A DNA stretch of 64,000 bases from Mesorhabditis belari. Taxonomy: Eukaryota > Nematoda > Chromadorea > Rhabditida > Rhabditidae. The stretch spans positions 1,250,501 to 1,314,500 of the forward strand of contig CAUEEP010000924.1 in NCBI GenBank assembly GCA_958450365.1, in the 5' to 3' direction. The notes under the pieces were generated by a model. It made no database searches. It was not told where the DNA came from and saw only the letters and a list, made by a program, of their open reading frames with translations. The position numbers and the translations under genes are program-made. The stretch's first letter is position 1; each line of letters begins with the position of its first letter. Positions 10,083-32,993 of this stretch are shown piece after piece.

Positions 10083-10700
10083 GCAAAGTGGGCAGAACAA
10101 AGCGGGCAGAGGAAAGCGCGCAGAACAAAGCGGGTAGAAGAAAGCACCCAGAAAAAAGCCGCAGAAAGCGCGCTGAGCAAAGCGGGCAGAACAATCCGCG
10201 CAGAGCAAAGCGGGCAGAGGAAGGTGCGCAGAGCAAAGCGCGCAGAAGAAAGCGCGCAGAGGAAAGCGCGCTGAGCAAAGCGGGCAGAACAATGCGCGCA
10301 GAGCAAAGCGCGCTGAGCAAAGCGGGCAGAACAATGCGCGCAGAGGAAAGCGCGCTGAGCAAAGCGGGCAAAACAAAGCGGGCAGAGGAAAGCGCGCAGA
10401 GCAAAGCGGGCAGAAGAAAGCGCGCAGAGGAAAGCGCGCTGAGCAAAGCGGGCAGAACAAAGCGGGCAGAGGAAAGCACGCAGAACAAAGCGGGCAGAAG
10501 AAAGCGCGCAGAGGAAAGCGCGCCGAGCAAAACGGGCAGAACAATGCGCGCAGAGCAAAGCGCGCTGAGCAAAACGGGCAGAAGAAAGCGCGCAGAGGAA
10601 AGCGCGCTGAGCAAAACGGGCAAAAAAATGCGCGCAGAGCAAAGCGGGCAGAACAATGCGCGCAGAGGAAAGCGCGCTGAGCAAAGCGGGCAGAACAATG
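10057..10700. repeat. GC-richer 14-bp minisatellite, open in many frames
   Basis: Roughly 45 units of AAAGCGSGCWGARS. Because three 14-bp units make 42 bp, a 14-residue pattern appears (for example KRAEESAQNKAGRR) in one plus-strand open frame of 290 codons (9929-10801), and Cys/Ala/Phe-rich frames of more than 200 codons appear on the minus strand. Base composition is much more GC-rich than its surroundings. The spliced TIMP-like frame ends within the first units (TGA at 10080-10082). Confidence 0.9.
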
Positions 10701-11250
10701 CAAAACAATGCGCAAAACAATGCAAAACAACAACAAAACAGAGCCTTATCGACTTTTGCCATAAATATTCTTCTAAAGTGATAAGAGAATCCTTTCATTA
10801 ATAAGAAAATTTAGTGTTTCGACGTCGATCAAGCTGCCCAATCTCACCACAATCCGCGGACCGATTTTGCCGTAAATATTCTTCTAAATCTAAAGGAAGT
10901 GCTTTTTGATTGTCTGTATAAACGCTTTTCCATCACTGTTTTTTTTTTTTCAATTTCCATTGATTTCAAAACAAAGCCATAAGCTGAAAAGATGTTTTTA
11001 AAATGAAATTTCACATCTTCATTCACTCATAGCCACTTTTTTTCTTTTCTGTTGTGCCTAAGAAATCATTTTTTTTCTTGCAATTTACAAAAACAATCCT
11101 TTAGAAGTGTTTGTGCATTGGTTTTTCAAAAAAAATTACATTTTATTTCGTTTCATTTCGACTAAAACACAGAGAAATGTACCCGTTTTCGTTTTTTTTT
11201 TGTTCGAAATTCTTCCCGTCAAATGACTAGGCAATCAAAAGTCCTAAAGC
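10701..11250. other. Intergenic, AT-rich, nothing coding seen
   Basis: Lies between the TIMP-like 3' end and the next array. Several long T runs (around 10939, 11038 and 11197). No gene or RNA recognised. Confidence 0.4.
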
Positions 11251-11252
11251 TT

Positions 11253-11708
11253 ACAGTAAGCCTACAGTAAGCACAGTAAGCACAGTAAGCTTACAGTACG
11301 CTTACAGTAAGCTTACAGTACAACTACAGGCCTACAGTAAGCTTACAGTACACCTACAGGCCTACAGTAAGCCTACAGTACACCTACAGGCCTACAGTAC
11401 ACATACAGGCCTACAGTAGGCTTACAGTACACCTACAGGCCTACAGTAAGCTTACAGTACACCTACAGGCCTACAGTAAGCCTACAGTACACCTACAGGC
11501 CTACAGTACACATACAGGCCTACAGTAGGCTTACAGTACACCTACAGGCCTACAGTAAGCCTACAGTACACCTACAGGCCTACAGTACACATACAGGCCT
11601 ACAGTAGGCCTACAGTACACCTACAGGCCTACAGTAAGCTTACAGTACACCTACAGGCCTACAGTAGGCTTACAGTACACCTACAGGCCTACAGTAAGCT
11701 TACAGTAA
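11253..11708. repeat. Minisatellite of CCTACAGTA-type units
   Basis: A higher-order array mixing CTTACAGTAAG, CCTACAGTACAC and CTACAGG units. An isolated piece recurs at 11755-11779. Confidence 0.85.
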
Positions 11709-12053
11709 GCAATTAAGATTAAACATTAGTATGTATATGACAAAGTGAGTTCAAACTACAGTACACCTACAGGCCTACAATGTCTCAGTCAGTCAGTCCT
11801 TCAGTCAAAAATGAAAGTATTCAAGCAAGAAGGAATACCTAGAACAAGAAGGAATACCTAGATGTTCACGCTCGGTGTAAGAAATCAGTTTGCCACTCTT
11901 TGCCACTCTAGAGAACTTTAGTGAGCTAGAGAAGAGATAGAAAACGTAATGGCATTGGGGAGAACACAGAATGATTAAGAAAACATAGAATGTTTAAGAA
12001 AAGACAGAATGTTTAAGAAAATAGAATTGTAATTGAGAAATCCTTTTGAATCT

Positions 12054-23676
<11,623 letters not shown>

Positions 23677-23842
23677 GAATGAAAATAACTGGAAATAAAA
23701 ATAAATAGATAATTAAAAAATAGACAAGTAACCAATTGAAAACAAGAAAACGAAAAAAAAACAAGAAAACAAGAAAACAAACAAACAAAACAAGAAAACA
23801 AGAAAATAAATATAAAATAGACAAGTAAACAATTGAAAAAGA

Positions 23843-24390
23843 GGGAGTGGGACAAATGGGACCTTTTTTTGCGCACCCGGACATTTGCGCACCTTTTTTT
23901 CCGCACCTGGCCCATTAGCGCACCTTTTTCGCGGTTTTAAAAAGCTCTAAAAAGCTAAAAAGCTAAAAAAGCTAATATTAACCAATTTCCATTCCAAATG
24001 TTGTTTTTCTAGGTAATTTTAGGGCGTAGAATCGAAATTTTGACATATCAGAGCTTGTGGAAACAAACGGACGGAGTTATACAAAGAGAAAAATCGACAA
24101 TTTTCTGTAATTTGTAATTTGTAATTTGATCTAGCCGTTTTGTCTTTCAAATTGGTTCCACACGCTCTGTTATGTCAAAATTTGGATTCTGACACCCTAA
24201 AATTACCTAGAAAAACAACATTTGGAATAGAAATTGGTTAATATTAGCTTTTTAGAGCTTTTTAGAGCTTTTTAGCTTTTTAGAGCTTTTTTAAAAAGGC
24301 GAAAAAAGGTGCGCTAATGGGCAAGGTGCGGAAAAAAAGGTGCGCAAATGTCCGGGTGCGCAAAAAAAAGGTCGCATTTGTCCCACTCCC
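23843..24390. mobile_element. Palindromic GGGAGTGGGACAAATG element, copy A
   Basis: Almost the whole 548 bp is one foldback. The left end reads GGGAGTGGGACAAATG with several TTTTTTTGCGCACC-like boxes, and the right end is its complement. It starts about 165 bp upstream of the carboxylesterase start codon, in the presumed promoter. No coding content. Family copies are at 29101-29520, 30505-31527 and 31678-32218. Confidence 0.82.
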
Positions 24391-24894
24391 CTATTTGCTT
24401 GATTAAAACAAGAAAACAAACAAACAAAACAAGAAAACAAGAAAATAAATATAAAATAGACAAGTAAACAATTGAAAAAGAAGAAAAAGAAGAAAAAGAA
24501 GAAAAAACTAGAAAAGAACAACAAAATTAATGTGGGAAAGAGAAATTTTTGAGGAAATGAGATGGTCAGATGGGTTCAAGAGTGAAAAAAAGAAAAAAAA
24601 TGGCTGAAAGCTTTGAGATTTAAGTAGAAGTTTGAAGAGATTTTGTGAAAAGAGAAAAAGAGAAGAGAGAAAAGAGAAAAGCGAAAAGAAAGCGATGGGG
24701 GAATCCCGATAGACAGCTGTTGTTATTCATTCATTCATTCAAAAAGAGAGTACCAAACTACACTCTAAACTACTTTTGTGCCTAGATTTGTGATTTTGAT
24801 GAGTCAATGAAACATTTGACTATGACTAAATATCGTATTTATCTAGTAAAATGTTTAAAGAACATCGTTTCAATCAAATTCTTAGCGAAATCAC
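24391..24894. other. Low-complexity A/purine-rich stretch
   Basis: Holds AACAAGAAAACAA and GAAGAAAAAGAA simple repeats, also seen at 23695-23830 on the other side of the foldback. No gene seen. Confidence 0.4.
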
Positions 24895-25430
24895 CTTTCG
24901 AACGAACTTTAAAACCCTTTAAAACCCTTTAAAACCTTTAGAACGAACTCTAAAACCTTTAGAACGAACTTTAAAACCTTCAGAACGAACTTTAAAACCT
25001 TTAAAGCCCTTTAAAACCTTTAGAACGAACTCTAAAACCTTTAGAACGAACTTTAAAACCTTTAAAACCCTTTAAAACCTTTAGAACGAACTCTAAAACC
25101 TTTAGAACGAACTTTAAAACCTTTAAAACGAATTTAAAACCTTTAGAACGAACTTTAAAACCTTTAAAACGAATTTAAAACCTTTAGAACGAACTTTAAA
25201 ACCTTTAAAACGAATTTAAAACCTTTAGAACGAACTTTAAAACCTTTAAAACCCTTTAAAACCTTTAGAACGAACTTTAAAACCTTTAAAACCCTTTAAA
25301 ACCTTTAGAACGAACTCTAAAACCTTTAGAACGAACTTTAAAACCTTTAGAACGAACTTTAAAACCTTTAAAACCCTTTAAAACCTTTAGAACGAACTTT
25401 AAAACCTTTAAAACGAACCTTTAAGCTGAA
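24895..25430. repeat. Complex minisatellite of AACCTTTAGAACG units
   Basis: Units of about 19-21 bp (TTAGAACGAACTTTAAAACC) mixed with TTTAAAACCC units in a higher-order pattern. Confidence 0.88.
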
Positions 25431-25599
25431 CTTTGACTAGAAAACTAACAAAATATGGTATACGAGTTAGAAAACTGTTAGAAAACGTTAGAAAACTGTT
25501 AGAAAACTAACAAAATATAGTATACGAGTAAAGTATGGTATATTTTATGATAGATTAAATTGATATTTATGAAATCACTTTCTTCGGAATGGTTAAACC

Positions 25600-26340
25600 A
25601 TATCCTGCTATCTTATTTCCTCTAATAAGCGCCCCTCGCTCTCGATCAACTTTGGACGCTTCTTTCTTAGCCCCATTTTAAGATATTTTTGTGTTTAATA
25701 TACCAAAAGATGGCCCTTAATGTCTTCTATCTTTTCGTATATTAAATATAACATTCTTTCAAAATGGGGCTGAGAGCGAGGCGTCTAAACTCGAAGGCTT
25801 CTAAACCCCCTTGACCGACTTTAGACGCTTCGTTCTTAGCCCCATTTTCAGCTATTTTTGTGTTTAATATACCAAAAGATAGAAGATATTCAGGGCTATC
25901 TTTTGGTATATTAAACATAAAAATATCGCAAAATAGGACTGAAAATGAGGTGTCTAAAGTTGGTCGAGGGAGGCATTTACTAGATTCGACCCTCGACCAA
26001 CTTTAGACACCTCATTTTCAGTCCCATTTTGAGCTATTTTTATGTTTAGTATACCAAAAGATAGCCCTTAATGTCTTCTATCTTTTCATATATTAAATAT
26101 AAAATCCTTTCAAAATGGGGCTGAGAACGAGGCGTCTAAACTCGAAGGCTTCTAAACCCCCTTGACCGACTTTGGACGCTTCGTTCTTAGCCCCATTTTC
26201 AGCTATTTTTGTGTTTAATATACCAAAAGATAGTCTTTAATGTCTTCTATCTTTTGGTATATTAAACATAAAAATAGCTCAAAATGGGGCTGAGAACGAA
26301 GTGTCTAAAGTTGGTCAAGGGGCGGAGCTTATTAGAGGAA
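25600..26340. repeat. Multi-armed palindromic block
   Basis: The motif CGCTTCGTTCTTAGCCCCAT, TATACCAAAAGATAG and their complements recur at least five times in alternating orientation. The outer ends (CTCTAATAAGCGCCCC and GGGGCGGAGCTTATTAGAG) pair with each other. No coding content recognised. Confidence 0.75.
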
Positions 26341-26352
26341 ATGATTTATATT

Positions 26353-27420
26353 AGGTTGAGTACTAAGGCTTGCACTCTTCATTTCATTATCTAAATTATC
26401 ATTTCATTATCTAAATAAGGCTTAAACTACCAAATACCAAAAACTTTCCTTAAATGCTTTTCGTTTACTTTTTGGCATTTTAAAAACAGTTTTTAGTATT
26501 TTAGAATAATCTACGAGAACGAAAAATGGGATTTTTAAAAATATTGAAAAATGAGCACAGAAAGAAAACCGCTAAAGGGATTATTCTGAAATTTTTGGTT
26601 GTAAACGTAACTTTTTGTGCGCTATCTTTTTTATTTTGTCACCAAAATAGGTTTCATTGAAAGAAATGGTCCAAATCAAGAAGTGCTGACTAATGTTCTT
26701 TATTGTGTAGCGTTTTTGTTATTAGAAGAAGTGTAATGACTAGAGTACAATCGCATTTTTGGGATTTGGCTTAGCTTGACTTAGGGCTGAGCTTAGCTTG
26801 GCTTAGGGCTGAGCTTAGCTTGGCTTAAGACTGAGCTTAGCTTGGCTTAGGACTGAGCTTGGCTTAGGACTGAGCTTGGCTTAGGACTGAGCTTAGCTTG
26901 GCTTAGGACTGAGCTTGGCTTAGGGCTGAGCTTAGCTTGGCTTAGGACTGAGCTTGGCTTGGCTTAGGACTGAGCTTGGCTTAGGGCTGAGCTTAGCTTG
27001 GCTTAGGGCTGAGCTTAGCTTGGCTTAGGGCTGAGCTTAGCTTGGCTTAGGACTGAGCTTAGCTTGGCTTAGTTTATTCTATTAGGTTGAATACTAAGTC
27101 TTGCACCTCTCATTTCATAATCTAAATGAACGAGTCTCAAACTATCAAATACCAAACAATTTCTTTCATTATAAATGTTTATCGTTTACTTTCTGTCATT
27201 TTAAAAACAATTTTTAGTATTTTAGAATAATCTACGAGAAAGAAAAGTGGAGTTTTTAAAAATAGAAAATTAAAATTGAAAAATGAGCACAGAAAGAAAA
27301 CCGCTAAAGGGATTATTCTGAAATTTTGGTTGTAAACGTAACTTTTTGTGCGCTATCTTTTTTATTTTGTCACCAAAATAGGTTTCATTGAAAGAAATGG
27401 TACAAATCGCATCATCAGAC
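26353..27420. repeat. ~330-bp direct duplication flanking a minisatellite
   Basis: 26353-26690 and 27090-27415 share TATTTTAGAATAATCTACGA and AACCGCTAAAGGGATTATTC in the same order. Between them, 26765-27075 is an array of about 22-bp GAGCTTAGCTTGGCTTAGG units with shortened forms. Confidence 0.78.
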
Positions 27421-27646
27421 CGTTTTTGAGAACATTTGGCTTTTTGCTAATGAAAAACCTTAAAAACAAAGCTTTTCAGAAACATTCAAAAGTGATTTAC
27501 AAGAGAAATCATTGACGTATCTAATGAAACAAATTGTATTTCATTTGATCGCAGCTTTAGATAATAAAAATTTCAATTAGAAAGTTCGATTAGAACGTTC
27601 AATTAGAAAATGAATTTGAGTGAAAGGCCGTTTCTAAAAGCACTAA

Positions 27647-27760
27647 GCAGTAGCAGTAGCAATAGCAGTAGCAGTAGCAATAGCAATAGCAGTAGCAGTA
27701 GCAGTAGCAGTAGCAGTACAGAACAGTAGCAGTAGCAGTAGCAGTAGCAGTAGCAGCAGA
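27647..27760. repeat. AGTAGC hexamer microsatellite
   Basis: CAGTAG repeats with CAATAG variants and one ACAGAACAG interruption. Confidence 0.9.
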
Positions 27761-28185
27761 AAAGGTAGATTCAAGAAGTTAATTGAAATGTAAATTATGA
27801 AAAGCTCATATTACATAAAGTAGAAATAATTTGGTTAGTGTCGAAATTGGGAATTTCATTTATTGAGTGTCTCTTTTGGTTTGACTCTCACAGAAGAGAA
27901 CGAACAAACAAAAGAGAATCAGACTTTCAGAGAAAAGAGAATCAGACCAAACTATTGACTTTGTCCATTGACAATGAGTCAACATGTGTAAGTAATTAAT
28001 AAATATTGTCATTTGTGCCAAGATTGAGTCCTTTTCACGTGGAAAACATTTGAATCAATCGAGTAAGTAAGAGATTTCACTTTTCAATGGACTTTGTTCT
28101 CAAAAATGTGTTAAAAGAAGCATTGATTGAAGCATTGAAAAAGCCTTTCCACTTTTTACTTTTCGAAAAGTTTCTAACAATAAAG

Positions 28186-28255
28186 CACGTGTGGCTGACT
28201 GGTTAAGTGTCTTTTATCTTAATCGGAAGGTCGAGGGTTCGAACCCCACATGCGA
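28186..28255 (+). pseudogene. Lysine-type (CUU) tRNA-like sequence
   Basis: GCACGTG and CACATGC pair at six of seven positions. TCTTAATC in the anticodon region matches the lysine CUU loop, and GGTCGAGGGTTCGAACCCC forms a T arm. The anticodon stem is broken (TTTTA against CGGAA), so it is probably not functional. Confidence 0.5.
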
Positions 28256-28502
28256 CATGGTCACCCCCTTCGGATTTCCTTTCCCTTCGGGTTGAGAGGT
28301 TTTCTGGAGGGCAGTCTGGTGGTTGTGGCCCCAGTTCTTTAAAGTGACAAGCCACTCCTTCATCGTCATCTTCCCTTCACCACCAAAAAAGCTATTTAGT
28401 TCCCCATTGAGCTTAGGGTTAGGGAGCCGTCTGTCATGACGTGGGTTAAGTTAAGATATAGCCTAGTATTGTGTGTGTCGTTGTATTGTGATTGATATAT
28501 TT

Positions 28503-28757
28503 CAACAGCTTCAACAGCTTCAACAGCTTCAACAGCTTCAACAGCTTCAACAGCTTCAACAGCTTCAACAGCTTCAACAGCTTCAACAGCTTCAACAGCT
28601 TCAACAGCTTCAACAGCTTCAACAGCTTCAACAGCTTCAACAGCTTCAACAGCTTCAACAGCTTCAACAGCTTCAACAGCTTCAACAGCTTCAACAGCTT
28701 CAACAGCTTCAACAGCTTCAACAGCTTCAACAGCTTCAAACAGCTTCAACAGATTCA
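28503..28757. repeat. 9-bp array CTTCAACAG, about 27 units
   Basis: Very homogeneous. It reads as (Gln-Gln-Leu)n, (Asn-Ser-Phe)n, (Ala-Val-Glu)n or (Leu-Leu-Lys)n by frame and strand. No flanking coding exon is recognised, so I treat it as a satellite. Its homogeneity suggests recent expansion. Confidence 0.92.
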
Positions 28758-29100
28758 AAGCCTAAATAGAAATTATAAAAATCGAAATCCTTTGTGTAAA
28801 TCTAGAAAAAGATTCGTTACTAATCCACCTATGGGAGGCCACTTTTTTTTCCTCGAAAACCACTTTATTAGAGGTTTTTGACTGCGCCGATTCCAAATTT
28901 GTAGAAAAATTTCGTAGTTTTTCATTTTTTACGTACAGCAGCTTTATAATTATAAAAGTGACTTCACTAAAATCTCAAGTAACAAAGGTAACTAGAATTT
29001 GTAAAGTAAAAAAGATAACTAGATTAAAATGTAAAATAATGATGATAACTAGAAATGAAATGTAAAATAACGACGTTAACTAGAATTGAAATGTAAAATA

Positions 29101-29520
29101 AGGGGGTGGGACAAATGCGACCTTTTTTTTGCGCACCCGGGCATTTGCGCACCTTTTTTTGTGCTGGAAAAGGCCTTAGGAAAGGTCGTAGAGCTTCGAA
29201 AATATTTCCATATAAGGGAATCGTATGCGTAGATTCCGAATTTTGACAAATCAGACCTCGCTGACACGTCAAATTTGGGCTAAAAGGCAAAAACTGCGGA
29301 AAAGCGTTAAGTTGCGTAGTTTTTGCCTTTTAGCTCAAATTTAACGTGTCAGCGAGGTCTGATTTGCTTTGATTTGTCGAAATTCGGAATCTACGCATAC
29401 GATTCCCCAGTATGGAAACATTTTCGAAGCTCTACGACCTTTCCTAAGGCCTTTTCCAGCAAAAAAAAGGTGCGCAAATGCCCGGGTGCGCAAAAAAAAG
29501 GTCGCATTTGTCCCACTCCC
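29101..29520. mobile_element. Palindromic GGGAGTGGGACAAATG element, copy B
   Basis: Ends as in copy A (GGGGTGGGACAAATGCG and complement). The centre is different: arms with GGTCGTAGAGCTTCGAAAAT and TCCGAATTTTGACAAATC around GCGGAAAAGCGTTAAG. It is a subfamily that shares only the outer boxes with copies A, C and D. Confidence 0.8.
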
Positions 29521-30117
29521 GAAAATGATGCGAAAACAGTATGAAAACAGTAGCAGCATTTAGTCAAAAGGCTATTCAGGCTATTAAAATGATAACAATG
29601 AAAAGAATCAGTAATCTTTTGTATAAAAATAGAAGTTTCTGTTGTTTTAGGGGAATTTCGTTCAAGGCTTCGTTTGAATGAGAAAAAGAAATGGATAGAG
29701 AAATGGATAAAGAAAAGCGATAGAGAAAAGCGATAGAGAAAATCAAGATTTTGGTGACTCAAAAGCCGAATGGCAAATAGAATGAAGAAAATGGGTAAAA
29801 GAGAGAAAGGAAAAAGAAATGAAGAAAAGAAATGAAGAAAAGAAAAGGACAAGAATGACACCAATCGGTTTCTATGGTTTCTTTTAAAAACAGTGCAAAT
29901 ATAGCCAAGGGAAGTGATGTCATGGTGGGGGTTTTTTTTGAGATTGAGTGCTCAAAACTCAAAGAGCATTGCTTGAAATTGGCTGGAGAGAAAAGAAAAC
30001 ATTGCAACATTTTTCGTACATTGCAAATTTGAATTCTTTTATTTTGTAATTGACGCTTGCAGGGGCAATTGACAATTAATCAATTTTTAATCATCAATCA
30101 ATCAATCAATTGACAAT
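29521..30117. other. Intergenic, nothing coding seen
   Basis: A-rich plus-strand sequence with GAAAAG-type runs (29690-29870). No gene recognised. Confidence 0.4.
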
Positions 30118-30504
30118 TAATCAATTTTTAAGCGCTTTGGATCAATTTTAAAAGCAGATGTTAGTGGCTTTTGCGCTAGAAATTATATTTTCGTATTTCT
30201 AGAAAGGAAATTTTCAATTTCATCTTTTTGAACACTTGTTTTGAAGCATTTGATTTGAAGATAAAAGTCTGCTTGTAAGTAAGAATTTCAAGGATTTGGT
30301 TTTCAGCGTTTGAATGTGGACTAAAATTTGAGTTTTCGCTTACTTAGTGAGCAAAAAGCAAAAAGATCGTAACCTTTTCTTAAATTAATCACTTTATTTA
30401 GAATTTACTTTACCTTATCTTTATCTTTAGCTTGCGCATTGCCAGTCAATCAATTTTTTTGTGGCTTTAGAGACTAGAGCTTGTTAGCAAAAACATGCTT
30501 TTTA

Positions 30505-31527
30505 GGGGAGTGGGACAAATGCGACCTTTTTTTGCGCACCCGGACATTTGCGCACCTTTTTTTCCGCACTTAGCCCATTAGCGCACCTTTTTTCGCGTTT
30601 TAAAAAAGCTCTAAAAAGCTAAAAAGCTCTAAAAAGCTAATATTAACCAATTTCTATTCCAAAAGTTCTTTTTCTAGGTAATTTTAGGGCGTAGAATCGA
30701 AATTTTGACATAACAGAGCTTGTGGAAACAAACGGACGGAGTTATACAAAGAGAAAAATCGACAATTTTCTGTAATTTGATCTATCAATTTGGATTTGAA
30801 ATTAAACCATTTAATGCTCTTAATGCAATTAATTGAATGCTCTTTTGAAAAGGTATCTATTTGTGAAAACTAGCGTAGTAAAATCGTTAGTTTACAATCA
30901 ATTTTGGGACCTTGACGGTTATCGGAGGGGGGCCAGTTTTTTTGAGTTTTTGGCCATTTACCAGCCCGATTTTAGATAGATTTTTGTTAATAAGTTTTGA
31001 TGAAACAAATATTTTCTGAAAGTTGACGTTCTAAGCTATCTAAAACTTATTAAAACTTCCTGATCTGACGAGTTTAAGATGATTAAAAATGAGCTGCAAG
31101 TTGGCCAAAAACTCGACCACCCCCTCCCCCTCCCGTTAACCGTAAAGCACCCAATTTTGATTTCTTTTGATGAATTAGAAGGCTCAAGGCTAGCTTTATT
31201 ATTCTTTGACTAAATCGTAATCTAGAACTTACTAGAGCTTACTAAAGGTTGATTACTAAAGCTAAAAATTGATTGATGTTGAGCCGTTTTGTCTTTCAAA
31301 TTGGTTCCACACGCTCTGTTATGTCAAAATTTCGATTCTACGCCCTAAAATTACCTAGAAAAAGAACTTTTGGAATAGAAATTGGTTAATATTAGCTTTT
31401 TTAGCTTTTTAGCTTTTTAGAGGTTTTTTAAAACGCGAAAAAAGGTGCGCTAATGGGCTAAGTGCGGAAAAAAAGGTGCGCAAATGTCCGGGTGCGCAAA
31501 AAAAAGGTCGCATTTGTCCCACTCCCC
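30505..31527. mobile_element. Palindromic GGGAGTGGGACAAATG element, copy C (interrupted)
   Basis: Outer arms match copies A and D. About 490 bp at roughly 30790-31280 interrupt the centre and are not shared by copies A or D. The insert has GGTTATCGGAGGGGG near one side and CCCGTTAACCG near the other, possibly a further foldback. Confidence 0.78.
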
Positions 31528-31677
31528 AATTAATCTATTTTTAAGCTCTTTGGATCAATTTTTATCGTTTGAATAAAGTATTATTATAATTTTAAAAGCA
31601 GGTGTTAGTGGCTTTTGCGCTAGAAATTATATTTTCCTATTTTTTTTGTTTGTTTTCTTGTTTTAATCAAGCAAATA

Positions 31678-32218
31678 GGGGAGTGGGACAAATGCGACCT
31701 TTTTTTTGGGCACCCGGACATTTGCGCACCTTTTTTTCCGCACTTAGCCCATTAGCGCACCTTTTTTCGCGTTTTAAAAAAGCTCTAAAAAGCTCTAAAA
31801 AGCTCTAAAAAGCTAATATTAACCAATTTCTATTCCAAATGTTGTTTTTCTAGGTAATTTTAGGGTGTCGAATTCAAATTTTGACATAACAGAGCGTGTG
31901 GAACCAATTTGAAAGACAAAACGGCTAGATCAAATTACAAATTACAAATTACAGAAAATTGTCGATCTTTCTCTTTGTATAACTCCGTCCGTTTGTTTCC
32001 ACACGCTCTGTTATGTCAAAATTTCGATTCTACGCCCTAAAATTACCTAGAAAAAGAACTTTTGGAATAGAAATTGGTTAATATTAGCTTTTTTAGCTTT
32101 TTAGCTTTTTAGAGCTTTTTTAAAACGCGAAAAAAGATGCGCGAATGGGCAAGGTGTGGAAAAAAAGGTGCGCAAATGTCCGGGTGCGCAAAAAAAGGTC
32201 GCATTTGTCCCACTCCCC
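31678..32218. mobile_element. Palindromic GGGAGTGGGACAAATG element, copy D
   Basis: A nearly intact foldback of 541 bp, closest to copies A and C (centre with TTGAAAGACAAAACGGC and AACTCCGTCCGTTTG). Confidence 0.82.
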
Positions 32219-32582
32219 AATTAATCTATTTTTAAGCTCTTTGGATCAATTTTTATCGTTTGAATAAAGTATTATTATAATTTTAAAAGCAGGTGTTAGT
32301 GGCTTTTGCGCTAGAAATTATATTTTCCTATTTCTAGAAAGGAAATTTTCAATTTCATCTTTTTGAACACTTGTTTTGAAGCATTTGATTTGAAGATCAA
32401 AGTCTGCTTGTAAGTAAGAATTTCAAGGATTTGGTTTTCAGCTTTTGAATGTGAACTAAAATTTGAGTTTTCGCTTACTTAGTGAGCAAAAAGCAAAAAG
32501 ATCGTAACCTTTTCTTAAATTAATCACTTTATTTAGAATTTACTTTACCTTATCTTTATCTTTAGCTTGCGCATTGCCAGTG

Positions 32583-32993
32583 TTATTTTTTGCAATTACA
32601 ACTTTTCTTTTATTAACTTTCTTCAAAATCCTCCGTTGTAAACAGATTAGCCCTTTGTTTATAGACTTTTCCAAATTTAAACCGCGGTCAGGGCCCAGAA
32701 GTGGCTCATTCCTTTTGCAAATTCCCTTTGCTTCCAATGCCTCTTTATCAAATTCATTTCCCGTTAGAGCCGCTAGATTATGAAACTTGCTCCCAAACGA
32801 CATACGAGAAATTCAGTCGCTTTTCATATTCAAGAAACGTATCGATGCTTTAGATCTAGTGGCTCTTTGCCGTAAGTAATTGGCTTATTGATTTCAGTAT
32901 GTATTGTATGATTAAGTATCACTGTGCATTTCTCTATGATTTCTTTCACTTTATCGTTTGAATAAAGTATTATTATTATTATTATTATTATTA
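32583..32993 (+). mobile_element. 3' end of a non-LTR retrotransposon
   Basis: The plus-strand frame ends with the reverse-transcriptase C-terminal signature of LINEs: NSFPVRAARL, a TGA where the family has Trp, then NLLPNDIREIQS and FKKRIDALDL. The element ends AATAAAG followed by (TAT)n, a typical LINE tail. It is 5'-truncated and begins exactly where the downstream copy of the segmental duplication stops matching the upstream copy, so it was probably inserted after the duplication. Confidence 0.72.

Larger units (their letters stand above)
30118..32582. repeat. Segmental duplication carrying two palindromic elements
   Basis: A block of about 320 bp (AGGTGTTAGTGGCTTTTGCG... to ...GCTTGCGCATTGCCAGT) is present at 30118-30445 and again at 32255-32582. 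A shorter piece is at 31528-31650. Palindromic copies C and D lie between. The simplest reading is one duplication that included an element. Confidence 0.72.

Noticed and set aside
9929..10801. 290-codon open frame and three long minus-strand frames over the 14-bp array
   Set aside because: All frames are open because the repeat lacks stops; residues follow the repeat period, and a spliced gene already uses the start in another frame.
28396..28881. Open frames giving poly(Gln-Gln-Leu), poly(Asn-Ser-Phe), poly(Ala-Val-Glu)
   Set aside because: Produced by a homogeneous 9-bp satellite; no conserved flanking exon or splice context.
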